Positions 43,171 through 53,650 of a stretch of DNA of 64,000 nucleotides are shown here, in pieces (within the stretch, counting starts at the first letter, position 1; each line of letters starts with the position of its first letter). The DNA is from Simmondsia chinensis. Lineage: Eukaryota > Streptophyta > Magnoliopsida > Caryophyllales > Simmondsiaceae. Position numbers and translations under genes: made by a program. Where the stretch lies: assembly GCA_018398585.1 (NCBI GenBank), contig JAGTTD010000018.1, positions 4,595,501 to 4,659,500 of the forward strand, written 5' to 3'. Below the pieces are notes generated by a model that did not search any database, was not told the origin of the DNA, and saw only the letters and a list, made by a program, of their open reading frames with translations.

Positions 43171-44578
43171 GGTTGTAAGTGGGTGTTCAAGACTAAAAGA
43201 CGTGCTGACGGTTCTATTGATCATTATAAAGCTCGTCTCTAAGTGAAAGGATTTAACCAAGAAGAAGGCAGTGACTTCTTAGAGACATTCAATCTCGTAG
43301 TCTAACCTGTCACCATACGGTTGGTTCTTACTCCTCTGGCTAACATGGGTTGGGTGACTCGGCAACCTGATGTTGATAATGCCTTCTTGAATGGTGAACT
43401 TTCTGAGACTGTGTACATGAGGCAGCCCCAGGCTATCAAAATCCAGATAAACCAGATCATGTTTGTCATCTTTAGAAGGTTCTTTATGGGTTAAAAGAGG
43501 CTCCTCGAGCTTGGTTTCTTAAGCTAAAGACCATCCTTCATCAACATGGTTTTCGTAGTTTCTATTCGGACTCTTCATTATTTGTTCACAAGGATGGTTC
43601 CTCTATAACATATTTGGTTATTTATGTGGATGACACTGTCATCACGAGAAACAATGCTCAATTTATCTCTGAGTCTTTGTAGGTTCTTTATTCTCAGTTC
43701 TCTCTCAAAGATCTTAGCCCATTACATTATTTTTTGGGGATTGAAGTAACTCGGATTTCAACAAGAATCTTTCTTTCTCAAAGAAAATATATTCGTGACC
43801 TCTTTGCTCGTACACATATGTATGGTGTGAAACTTGTTGTAACACCTGCTGAAGCTGGTTCTCATCTTTCTCATAGTGGTCCTACTATGGTTGACCCCAC
43901 CTTGTATCGTAGCATCATCGGTTCTTTTCTGTATGTCACTTTTACTTGTCATGACCTTGCATTTGCTATAAATAAGGTATGTCAGTATATGTCCCAACCC
44001 ACCAAGCTTCATTAGCAAGCGATAAAGGACATTTTAAGATATCTAAAAGGGACTTTATCTCATGTTCTTTTCATTCGAGCATCGATTACATCGCACCTCA
44101 TTGCTTATTTTGACACTAATTGTGCTGGTGATCCCAATACCCATCGTTTCACTCATGGTTATGCTATTTTTTTTTATGGGAACAGTCTTCTCAGTTGGTC
44201 ATCCAGAAAGTAGTCTATTGTGGCCCGTTCTAGTACGGAGGCCGAATATCGAGCTCTTGCCTTTTCATCCATTGAAATTATTTGGATTCAACAATTACTT
44301 CATGAACTCCTTATTCCTCTTTCTCATCGGCCAATTTTTCTATGTGACAATCTTAGTGCCAAGTTCTTGACATCCAATCCTGTTTTCCACACAAAGATCT
44401 AAACATGTACAGATTGATTATGACTTTGTTTGAGAAAAGGTGGAACGAGGTGATCTTAGTGTCTTCCATGTATCCTATGATGTGCAGTTAACCGATCTAT
44501 TGACAAAAGGACCACCATCTCATCGGTTTCAATCTCTTCGATCCAATTTCAGGGTGCTTTCATCCACACCGAGCTTTT
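43171..44578 (+). pseudogene. LTR-7 reverse transcriptase and RNase H
   Basis: Resumes exactly after LTR-8 with KWVFKTKRRADGSIDHYKAR, the first RT block. [17 protein letters not shown] and the catalytic box YVDDTVIT (43623 onward) follow, then SLKDLSPLHYFLGIE. RNase H shows SSIVARSSTEAEYRALA (about 44215) and LCDNLSAKFLTSNPVFHTK (about 44340), ending with LTDLLTKGPPSHRFQSLR (44490). Stops occur, for example in ARL*VKG near 43240 and after ESL near 43680, and several frameshifts are present. The element is dead although the YVDD box survives. Confidence 0.9.
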
Positions 44579-44592
44579 GGGGGGGGGGGGGG
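44579..44592 (+). other. LTR-7 polypurine tract, 14-G run
   Basis: AGCTTTT is followed by 14 consecutive G directly before the 3' LTR. The run length should be treated as uncertain in sequencing. Confidence 0.8.
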
Positions 44593-44864
44593 TGTTCGGG
44601 ATAACTTCGCTATATCCGCACAGGCACAAGTTGACCTACCAGATTTGATATTTGAGCTTATTTTATCCAGATTTGGTAGAGTTGCTATTTAGATTTAGTC
44701 TTTGTTATCTCATGCAATCTTTTTATTTTATTTAGGATAGATTTTCCTATCTTTTATAGAGTTGTTTTGTAACAAATCTCTTGTAAACTTGTCTATATAA
44801 AGAAGCACAATCTCTGGGTCAAATTGACTGACCCAATTATATTCTCAATTTCAATTTTTTTATA
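44593..44864 (+). repeat. LTR-7 3' LTR
   Basis: Starts TGTTCGGGATAAC; 272 bp like its partner. TSD TGTTA follows at 44865. Confidence 0.9.
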
Positions 44865-45510
44865 TGTTAAAAAATTTCTAACAATGTCATGTGTTTTGGG
44901 GTTGGTTTTGAGGTTATGTTTCAATCCTCATTTTCACTTGGATCAAAATTTGGGGTTGTTTTTGGTGTGTGTGAGTTACACAATGTCTAACACTACTTTT
45001 GATCAAGAGTTACACAAGGAGAGTAGTTGATACACTTTCCCGGTTTTGCCTTCATTCTTCGGGTCATTTCAGGGATGAGTTTTTGTTACAAGTTTTGACT
45101 GGCTTCGTGGATTGGGCAGGTTGTCCAACAACTAGAAGGTTAACTATTACTTTCGAGGTTTTTTTTTTTTTTTTTTTTTTTTGGCGGGCCGCATATTGCA
45201 TGGAACTCGAAGAAAACAATTGGTTGTTTCACATTCTTCAGCTAAAGCAGAGTATAGGTCTATGGCAACCACTACTAGTGAATTGATTTGGTTGCGCCGT
45301 TCGTTGTTAGACTTGCAGTTCTAGTCACTGAACTTGTTATCTTGTTTTGTACAAGAGTGGTTTTTGGGAAAAAGGAGATTGCAACCTCCTATATTTGTTC
45401 TACAGGGCAATTGACTAACATATTCATGAAGGCATTCGCATTCCTGTACTTTTCATCACTTCTTTGCAAGTTGGGCATTTTAAATTTACATGCTCCAACT
45501 TGAGAGGGAA
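44865..45510 (+). pseudogene. LTR-4 gag start fused to RNase H end
   Basis: A short frame MSNTTFDQELHKESS near 44980 is followed within about 100 bp by RNase H residues: DWAGCPTTRR (about 45105), then a 24-T run (45159-45182) replacing part of the domain, then KKQLVVSHSSAKAEYRSMAT and SELIWLRRSLLDL (to 45320). GQLTNIFMKAFAFLYF and LGILNLHAPT follow, ending at 45502 before the polypurine tract. Nearly the whole polyprotein is deleted between gag and RNase H. Confidence 0.8.
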
Positions 45511-46076
45511 TGTTGAAGATAAATATTTTCCTTCTATATGCATTAGTGTTTTTCTTTTTTTATTTATTTATTTTATATATTGTATTTATTGTTAGATATT
45601 TAGTGTAATAATTCTGAATGTTAGTTACTAGTAACTCCCACTCCCCTCATTTTCTTTCATGGGTATTTGTGGCACCAATGGATGGTGCCTTGATTGTCAT
45701 GTTTATTAGCCTAATTTCTAAGAATTCTTTTGTAAAAATTTAGAACTTTTGTATTCTATTCTTGCATTATAAATAGGAAGTAAATTGATGAATAAAGATA
45801 ATCCAAGTGTTTGGATCAAAAAAAAAAAATATTTATCCAAAGTTTAAAGTATCTATTCTTTCTAAGTGTTTTGTTTCTTTTATATTGCTAATCCAAGTTT
45901 CAATATGTAAATCTAAGTCTCAAAATGTTTATTCAAGTCTGAATATGTCTATCCGAGTCTTACGAATTTTGGACTCAAATCTCTTTCTATTTTGTTAGTT
46001 CTTGTCTTTGTTTAATTTAAGATAGTCTTGAATTATTTTACTTTGTATTTTGTCTGAAGTTGTATTCAAGATTTTG
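45511..46076 (+). repeat. LTR-4 3' LTR, truncated
   Basis: Starts TGTTGAAGATAAATATTTTC and aligns with 14055-14387 and 21261-21485. It stops at TATTCAAGAT, where the TRIM solo LTR begins. Confidence 0.82.
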
Positions 46077-46276
46077 TGTTAAAGACTCCACATGTGAGTC
46101 TATATACTGAAATCCTACATTGGAGTTGTGAAAGTAAAGAGATCAATTTATAAGTGTAGCGATTTACTCCACCTACTGCCAATTGGTTTAAGGATAGAAC
46201 CCCACTTGGACTTATATGTCCATCTTATACGTGCCAACTCTGTGGGTCCGGCCTAAAGGCCAAGTGAAGTTTAACA
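46077..46276 (+). mobile_element. Solo LTR of the TRIM family (200 bp)
   Basis: TGTTAAAGACTCCACATGTG to AGTTTAACA is homologous, in opposite orientation, to the LTRs at 22198 and 22582 (shared ATCAATTTATAAGTG, ACTCCACCTA, GAACCCCACTTGG). No TSD is visible (TTTTG versus AAAAA), so the locus may have been rearranged. Confidence 0.8.
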
Positions 46277-46924
46277 AAAAAAATCATTCTAGCAAAATGA
46301 CCTACCTTTAATCAATTTGGCTTCGTATTCTGTACTTCAATCTATGATATTTTTCATGCAATGGAGTGCCCCTAACTTTAATTTGTATAGCGCATATCTC
46401 CACCATAGCCAAAGTCTAGATGACCCCTAATTCACTGAGTCCATTGAATGAGAATCTACATCATGACCCTCGAGATTTGAATCACACCTATACACGGAAT
46501 TAGAAAGCATTTACCACACTGGCCTTGTAATTGCTCCATTGCTATATCCTTCCGTCTGCACAAGCATAGCCAACATCCTCACGCTCTATTGCTAATAAGA
46601 TTAGGCCTTGTACCCCTGTGATTACTAGACTGAGGGTTACATAGACTAACATCTTGGGAAAAGAAAATGAAAGTCAAAAAATAATCGCACCTAAATTCTT
46701 TGATAAGATAATCTCAAAATCTGAAAGTCCTTGGCTAACATCTAATCGATCCATCCATGCCTACCATACGGCTCAGGCCCAAATAACTTGGAACCTTAGC
46801 ACTAGATTAGGCAATATAATGGGAGGGATAGCTGACAATGTCGTTGGAGTCTTATAGTATATGGATCGTGAAGACTTCAACCTTCACTCTTAAATAATCC
46901 TCCCCTCAATATAGTGTCTATCTT
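46277..46924. other. No recognised feature
   Basis: Moderately AT-rich. Short frames only, and no repeat or domain identified. It could be the decayed 5' region of the LINE fragment that follows. Confidence 0.4.
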
Positions 46925-47880
46925 AGTTTCAATGAAGATTTTAGATCGAAATATCAATGGTCTCAATTTGAGGAGAAACAATCTATACTTTCCAAACATG
47001 TTCATCAACATGCATTCGATTGTCTTTGTGTCTGAGCATCTAAATGTTCATCACTCAATTATAGGATAATCTCCAAGCTTTGGGGTAATAATACTAGAGA
47101 ATGGAAACGCGCTTCACCCACTAAGGCATATGCGGCTTGGTATCCATCTGGAATCCTAATTGTTTTATAACTTCTAACTTTATTGTTTTACTCTTGGATA
47201 GCTATATCAAGTGAATGGGTTCACGGTTTCAAATGTACAACCATCAATCTCTATGACCCATGTGTTAGATCTAAGAGATTACAATTTTGAGATAATATTT
47301 CGCAGCACAACATTCTTTTTGCCCCCTATGCTTATTCATGGGAATTTCAGCAAGACTTTACCTCTCGAGGATAAGAAAGGTGGGCAAATGTCCATAATTG
47401 TTATATATGCATTCAAAAGCTTTGCTTCTTCCACCTCTCTCATAGACCCCCCTCTCTTTGGGCATTTATTCACTTGGCATTGAGAGAACTCAATTAGTAG
47501 GTCTAATTGCACCTTTTTTGTCAAATTTTTCTAGGATTAGTAGGAAACCCTCATATGGATGTCCTTAATGGATGGTGAAAAAACAAACTAGGGACAAACT
47601 ATTTAGGTTTATAAACTTTTGTATTTAGGATTGAGGCTTTACATCTTTTGTCCAAAAGTATTAAGTGGTTGACAGAGATACTCTTGTCAATGACAAACTC
47701 AAATCCCTTTAAGAAATAAAAAATAAAAAATGTTGCGAGCCTGGAACAAAGAGTTGCTTAGAGTCGCTGATAAGCGGATTGCATAAATTGAGATTAGTTA
47801 TACCGATTTGATCAACTAGGGTAGTTTGGATCTATCAACCCCTTGACAAAATCTTAGAACCACTCCAAAAGGTCTTTACT
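46925..47880 (+). pseudogene. LINE ORF2 fragment (endonuclease to linker)
   Basis: KILDRNINGLNLRRNN (46935) resembles the start of a LINE endonuclease (KxLxWNxxGLxxxxKR). GNFSKTLPLEDKKGG (47343) matches the GDFN motif region with D to N and N to S changes. SSTSLIDPPLFGHLFTWH (47425) is the usual SxxxLIDLPLxGxxFTW block. Around 47730, RAWNKELLRVADKRI resembles the linker before RT. Stops and frameshifts abound. RT and the 3' end are absent. Confidence 0.75.
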
Positions 47881-47930
47881 ATAGTATTGGTGTAGGAAAA
47901 GAAAAAAGAATAATTTTGGAACTTTATGTT

Positions 47931-47954
47931 ATATATATATATATATATATATAT
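47931..47954. repeat. (TA)n microsatellite
   Basis: Twelve TA dinucleotides directly precede the TIR element. Confidence 0.95.
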
Positions 47955-47956
47955 GA

Positions 47957-49343
47957 GGAAAAATTCTTATGAGAAGGTGAGAGAGTGAGAGGGGCTAATC
48001 TTAGCCATTTATTAGAATAGATGGCTAAGATTGACTCTTTTTATAAGGTACAAAAAAGAAATAAAAATCTCCATATCCCACCTGCCATTTCCCTCTCTTC
48101 CTTCACCCCCAACCCTTCATTTTTCTCTCTCTCTCACCCTGCCACCCGCCACTACTACCGTCACCAGCCACCACCGCCTACCGCTTCCCTCCACCGCTGC
48201 CCGCCTCCGTAGACCACTGCTTCTCACCGGCACCAACGGCCACCCCTCCTATTCCTATTTCTTCCAATACCTCTTTCTCCCCCCCAACCCTTAACCCCTC
48301 CACCGGCTACCGTCGCCCATCCGCTACCCCTCCTTTTGTCTCTCTTCCAATACCCCTTTCTCTCTCCTCCATATCCATTCACACTCCGCCACACACCGCC
48401 GGGTATTGGAAGAGATAGAAAAGGATAGGCAGTGGAGGCAGTGGGCGGCGGCATGGTTATTAAAATCCTGATTCGATCTTAAAATTTTAAGATTCTACGG
48501 TTCTACAATTGCCGACCAATCTGAATCTTAATTAGAATCTTAATTTTGTAAAATCTTATTATTCATTGATATTACATGAAATTAACGGATAAAATCGTAA
48601 CACGATTTTACAATTCTACCACTCAGACCTCAATTCTACCACCGTATACAAATAAAAAATTAAAATGTAAAAAAATCAAGTGTGTATTATAAAGAAACTT
48701 ACTTTATTAATTTGAAGTAAAAGAAGTTAATTAAGTGTTATATACTTTCAAGAAACTTAAATTAAATTTATTTTTATATTTTATCCCTAATATACAGTTT
48801 GATTAACAACATCTATCTTAAAAGCTTTCATAATTACAGTAGCATGAAATGACACATTTATGATGCATGATAATATTTTTATCATGTTTGATTATATTTT
48901 ATATACACCGATGTAAGTAAAGGTCTTATTAATACTTTTTTAACTATGTAACTTATACTAATACGAAAATTAATTATAATATACATTTAATAAAATCTTA
49001 CGATTCTCAATTAGATTTTACGATTCCAATTCTAAAAGCCCCTACCGATTCAAAGTAAATCCCGTTTTTAATAACCTTGGGGGACGATGGCAGGAGGCAG
49101 TGGCTATTGGCGGTGGCAGGAGGCAGTGGCTAGCGGCGGCAACTGTGGGGAGCGGTACACGGCAATGACAACAGGTGGCTGGGGTGAGAGAGAGAAAGAA
49201 AGGGTTGAGGGAGGAGGAGAAAGGGAAGGCATTGGGGAGGGGAAAAAGTTTTATTCCATAAAAAAGGGCCAATATTGACCGTCTATTATAATTGACAACT
49301 AAGATCTGTCTCTTTCACTCTCTCACTTTCTCATAAAAATTGT
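47957..49343. mobile_element. TIR element (Mutator-like?), about 1.39 kb
   Basis: The left end AAAAATTCTTATGAGAAGGT and the reverse complement of the right end (AATTTTTATGAGAAAGTG) continue into about 80 bp of imperfect inverted repeat. The arms are a C/T-rich block (CACCGCC, CTCTCTCTC) on the left and its purine-rich counterpart on the right, so the whole element is a loose inverted repeat. No transposase is visible. The TSD is obscured by the TA run on the left. Long TIRs suggest Mutator, but this is inference. Confidence 0.65.
48455..49077. mobile_element. Smaller TIR element nested inside
   Basis: The ends GGTTATTAAAATCCTGATT and (reverse complement) GGTTATTAAAAACGGGATTT are inverted repeats. 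Subterminal motifs such as AGATTCTACGG, ATCTTAATTAGAATC and TCTTACGATTCTC occur in both orientations. The element is AT-rich in the middle, with no coding. It interrupts the G/C-rich arms of the larger element. Confidence 0.65.
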
Positions 49344-49355
49344 GCCATATAAATA

Positions 49356-49374
49356 TACACACACACACACACAC
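49356..49374. repeat. (AC)n microsatellite
   Basis: About nine AC dinucleotides. Confidence 0.95.
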
Positions 49375-49409
49375 CCCATCATTATCAAGTTCTCCCTTCT
49401 ACAACAATC

Positions 49410-49479
49410 ATCCGAAATCCATTCACGCAATTGTGGAGAGCGTCTTTCCTAATTCCTTATGAAACAAGAGATGTGCCTT
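49410..49479. repeat. Flank repeat split by the LINE (first copy, left part)
   Basis: CAATTGTGGAGAGCGTCTTT... AAGAGATGTGCCTT continues after the LINE at 55580-55615 and is followed by a second copy (55617-55700, AATTGTGGAGAATGTCTTTC). The host therefore had a two-copy direct repeat of about 85 bp before the LINE inserted. Confidence 0.75.
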
Positions 49480-50035
49480 ATTTTTCCCCTAGTGTTCTCC
49501 CGTGGAGCTCTCTGGGCCACTAGCTGTGCCCTAACTCCTTCTTCCCTCAAATCTCCATGAAAATCCCTTGCTTTTCTCCACTTTCGAGCCTCTGTAAGTG
49601 ATTTCTCCACATTTACCCTCCCTTACCTTCCCCCTTATGCTATAGTAGATTCGCATTTACTTCACTCTATGCCTTCGATCTATCCACGTGATTCGAAGTC
49701 AGCTGGTATGTCCTTTCAATTTTTTTCCTTTGCTTTGCAAGGTAATGCTTCTCTTCATTACTTTCTTCCATAACCCTAGGTCTAAACTTCCCATTGCACT
49801 TCAGCATTTAAGTTCAACCACCTACCTTGTCAAATCAAGTAAAAAAACATTCAATTTCTCTGGTGAGTAGCACCTGGGGCTGGATTTATGTCCCCCACCT
49901 AAACACTCCCCCAGATTTACTATAAATTGGCTAGTTTACAGAAATATCAAACCACCATATCCAAACTTCACCCTACATTACTACATTCTTTCATCCTTCC
50001 CTGCCGTAGAATCAGCTCATCCCTACCAAAATCAA

Positions 50036-51406
50036 ATGGCCAACCCTACACCCAATTCCAAATACATAGAAAAGTTGGGCTTCGCACTATATAATTTGGA
50101 ACTCACGAAAATGTCCAAAGCCCTCAAGCACTAAACTTTGATGGGGAAGATACTAACGGGTAAAACAATTAGAATCGGACCCATTAAAGTAGTCATCGAT
50201 GAAGCTTGGAAACCGAAAGGGAAACTTGAATTCACGAAGTGGAGCAAAATACTTTCCTTTTCGTGTTCCAGTACCAAAAAGATAAAACAAGAGTAAAAGA
50301 AGGCACCCCTTGGTCCATTAATGACACACATATAGTGATTAAAGGATGGGAAGGAAATACCCCTTTCGAGGAAGTTGATTTCACCCCCACAAAATTTTGG
50401 GTCCAAGTTCACGGACTCCCTTTGAGTATGATGTCCTATTTGAATAATGCTGTCAAAATTGGTAACCTTTTCCCAAAGGTTATCAGCTTTGACAAGTAAG
50501 AAGAGAGAGACATGCTCTGTTCTAATTCATCCGTATGAAATTTGAGTTTAGGACCGAGTACCCCCTGTTATGTGGCTTTGACCTTAAAAGGAATGATAAA
50601 CACGACCTATGGATTCGTTTCAAGTATGAACAATTAGGTGATTTCTGCTATGTTTGTGGAAAACTAGACCACGTCATGAAATATTGTTGGGATGAAGAAG
50701 CTCCAAGAGATGAGCCTTTGTTCGATGGTTTCCTGGGGGCTAAAGAGTGTGGTTCCGAGAAGGTTAGACTGCTCATCACAGAAAAGGGCGACACATTTGA
50801 TCCGGAACTTGGAGACTGAAATCGAGATCTAAGAAAAAAATGTAGCAGGTGACCGTCGAAGCTGGAGAATGCGTGAATGATTGGACCCTCTGCACCCTTC
50901 AAGCATTAGAAATGTCCTTAGATGAAGCTCCAAACACTTCTACCGCTGTTACGACAATGGCTGTCTGAAAGAGGAGAGCCTTGGCCGATGAAACTACTGG
51001 ATCTCACAAGAAGGCTAAGATGGCTTTGAAGGAGGCCATTTATGACATGGTCAAAATGGACAAATTCGGCAACTGGTGCATTAATCCCGATGTGCTTTGT
51101 GACTCAGCTGGTGTCCTTAGCAACATTTTGGAGGAAGAAGGCCAAGTTTCCTCCCTATATTCCGCACCGGCAGCCATCGGAGATGGGGTCCTCAGGAAGA
51201 ATTTGGGGGTCAAAATTAGAAGCATCAAGAAAGTCGCGAAGACAAAGGTAGAAATGGACAAAGCAAGGAAAAGTTATGAACTTCCACTCGCGGAACGGGT
51301 GGCTTGGCCGACTATATCTTTGGACATTGTTCGGCCAAATTTTGAACCTTACAAGTCTAAGGGGTTTCCGGGGGTTATCCCGGAACAATCGCCTCAAAAC
51401 CCATGA
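50036..51406 (+). pseudogene. LINE ORF1: DUF4283 and CCHC-type knuckle protein
   Basis: The frame starts MANPTPNSKYIEK, with a stop after about 32 residues (50132). KTIRIGPIKVV and WKPKGKLEFTKW follow, then in another frame NTFLFVFQYQKDKTRVKEGT and IVIKGWEGNTPFEEV, together the DUF4283 region. WIRFKYEQLGDFCYVCGKLDH then MKYC (50610-50690) is the zf-CCHC_4 nucleic-acid-binding motif typical of plant LINE ORF1. The C-terminal part is Lys-rich (50981-51406). At least two frameshifts and two stops are visible. The TGA at 51404-51406 overlaps the ORF2 ATG. Confidence 0.88.
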
Positions 51407-52600
51407 GTATCATATGTTGGAATTGTCAAGGGTTAGGACAACCCTTGACGATTCAGGCTCTTAATGAGCTTAAAAATAATTTTAGCCCTTATATTTTATT
51501 TCTCTTGGAAACAAAAAATAAAAATAATTTTGTTGATTGTTTGAGGAAAAAACTTGGCTTTCATTCATCTTTTATTGTTGACCCGAGAGGATTTTCAGGA
51601 AGCATGGCAATCTTTTGGAATAAGAATATGGTTTTAAACTTTGGAAAATTTTCTAATAGATTTATCGAGGTTTTCATTTTGGACTTTAACTCCGGCAAGG
51701 ATTGGACTCACATTTTTCTACATGGAGAACCAAACAAACTAAGCGGGCCACAATTTAGAGAGAAATGTCCTCAAATTTCTCCAACTTGGGCCCCCCTACT
51801 ATCTTCTTAGGCAAATTCAACTCCATCACTTCCTCTCAAGATAAACTCTATGGCTGCATAGTCACCACTTTCCAGCTGTCATGGGTGCTGGATTTTTATG
51901 ATGAAGCTAGCTTATTTGAGATCTCGACTAACGATTGTCGATTCTCTTGGTCAAACAAGCAAGACATGGACAGAAATGACAAGGAAAACATATAAAGCAG
52001 CTTCCAATCTCAAATGGCAACTTTTGTTTCCTAGTGCTTCGGCCATTTTGCTCCCTGCGATTAGATCGGGCCGCTCCCCTCTTCCTTTACTCTTAGAGGG
52101 GGAAAAATTAAAGTGCCACCGGAGATTTAAGTTCGATTCAAAATTGTTGCTTGAAGAAGATTGCTCGAAAAAAGTCAGAGAAGGGTGGAACTATGAAGGG
52201 AAAGGATCTAGGATGTACCGGTTCACAAAAAAAGATCCAACGATGTCACAAAAGTTTGAAGGATTGGAGTATTGCTAGAAGGAAAGCCCGTAAGACAAGG
52301 TTTGAGTTCATTTTTAGTGGGCTCATAGAACTTCAAAGGAGAGCCACTACAAATCAAGGAAAGGATGGGAAAAATAACCTCTATAAGGAACTCAAGAGTT
52401 GGTGGGATGCAGAGGAGTGATTTTAGCATCAGCAATCACGTATTAATTGGCTCACTTATGGGGACAAAAATTCCAAGTTTTTTCATGCCACAACAATACA
52501 ATGAAACAAAGCCAACGAGATTAGAAGACTAAAGAGCGAAGAAAGAGAGTGGATTGATGATCTAAAAAAAATTTAATTCCCTCTTTTATGCCGATTTCCA
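51403..52600 (+). pseudogene. LINE ORF2: apurinic-type endonuclease and linker
   Basis: ORF2 opens MSIICWNCQGLGQPLT, the canonical first catalytic motif of plant LINE endonuclease. SPYILFLLETKNK holds the catalytic Glu. The GDFN motif is altered to GKFNS near 51820, and DLYGxxFTWSN is replaced by SFDC-like residues near 51920-51960. A stop falls at 51810. Further on, a linker with Lys/Arg-rich residues (ARRKARKTRFEFIFSG) changes frame. Catalytic competence is lost. Confidence 0.88.
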
Positions 52601-53650
52601 AAACATGTACTAAACTAGGGGAACCTGTGACCAAGACGCAATAATCGATCACATCAGGAACAAAGTCAGTCCATTATTGAACCTCGAGCTTACTAAACCG
52701 GTGTCCCATACCGAAATTTGGAATGCTGCTAAACAACCAGGGGGCCTCAAAGCCCCTAGACCAGGTGGTTTCTCAGGTATTTTCTATACCTCCTTTTGGG
52801 ACATTATTTCTAATGATGTCTGTCAGGCAGTTGAAAGTTTCTTTGAAAATGGGAAAATGTCTTCTAGCCTTAACAACACTAATATTGTCTTAATTCTAAA
52901 AACGAAAAAACCAACTTCGATCCATCACTACCGGCCGATTGGCCTTTGTAATTTTTATACAAAATCATTTCTAAAATTCTTACAAATCGTCTTAAGTCTT
53001 TTATGGATCACCTTATCTCGCCTATCAATCCGCCTTTGTTAAGGGGAAACAAATTTAAGACAACATTATTGTGGCTCATGAAGCTTTCCATGCTATTAAA
53101 AATAAAAGAAATGGGGGAAAAACTTTGTTGCCCTCAAAATCGATCTCACAATAGCTTATGATCAAGTTGAATGGAGCTTTCTCGAAAATGTTTCAATTAA
53201 ACTCAGTTTTAATGCCACCTTCGTGGGTTGGATTATGGAGTGCGTTTATACGGTCAAGGTCAGTCTAGTTATCAATGGAGAGAGGCTAAATTGTTTCGAA
53301 ATTTCTAGGGGCCTTAGACAAGGCGATTCCCTTTCCCCTTTTCTTTTCCTTTTCATTATGGATTCCTTGTTGTCTGTCATTAAGGATGTGAAAAGAATAG
53401 GGGAATGGAATGGCTTTCACATAAAATCTTCTTGCCGTTCTTTGTCCCATCTTTTCTACACTAATGACTGTGTCCTTTTTTTCCAAGCTTCGGGCAGGGC
53501 ATGTAGAAATGTTAAACACATCCTTAATCAGTTTTGTGTTGCTTCCAGCCAAGAAGTCAGCCTCCAAAAGTCCTACGCTTTCTTTTCCTCCAATACTCCA
53601 CCACAGGCGAAAGAGAAATGTCTTGACAATTTGGGGTTGGCCTCTTAAAT
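52601..53650 (+). pseudogene. LINE ORF2: reverse transcriptase
   Basis: Motif order fits non-LTR RT: APRPGGFSGIFYTSFWD (52755), NIVLILKTKKP followed by YRPIGLCNF (52880-52955), and IDLTIAYDQVEWSFL (53140), with the first catalytic Asp. SRGLRQGDSLSPFLF lies at 53310. The catalytic box reads FYTND (53455) where an active element has FADD, so the first Asp of the pair is lost. Stops lie between 53040 and 53150. Confidence 0.9.

Larger units (their letters stand above)
23071..44864 (+). mobile_element. LTR-7: Ty1/copia element interrupted by LTR-8
   Basis: LTRs of equal length (272 bp; 23071-23342 and 44593-44864) begin TGTTCGGGATAA. The TSD TGTTA is exact (23066-23070 and 44865-44869). The primer site TGGTATCAGAGC is at 23343-23354 and a G-rich polypurine tract ends at 44592. 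The coding order gag, integrase, RT, RNase H is that of copia, but stops and frameshifts are frequent. LTR-8 split the RT and left a GGTTG TSD. By eye the two LTRs differ at many positions, so this is an old insertion. Confidence 0.93.
14055..46076 (+). mobile_element. LTR-4: old Ty1/copia element, outermost host of the nest
   Basis: The 5' LTR is 14055-14392 plus 21261-21532, split by LTR-5. The 3' LTR is 45511 to about 46076. Shared blocks include CTAGTAACTCCC, GTGGCACCAATG, GCATTATAAATA and AAGTCTCAAAATGT. A degenerate primer site TGGTATTCGAGC follows the 5' LTR at 21533, and a polypurine tract TTGAGAGGGAA precedes the 3' LTR. Of the coding region only a possible gag start and part of RNase H remain. 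Inside it lie LTR-5, a TRIM and LTR-7 with everything nested in that. The 3' end is replaced by a TRIM solo LTR, so no TSD is visible. Confidence 0.82.

Noticed and set aside
50239..50819. Independent host zinc-finger gene
   Set aside because: The DUF4283 plus CCHC pair lies directly upstream of an endonuclease-RT ORF within one TSD-flanked element, so it is LINE ORF1.
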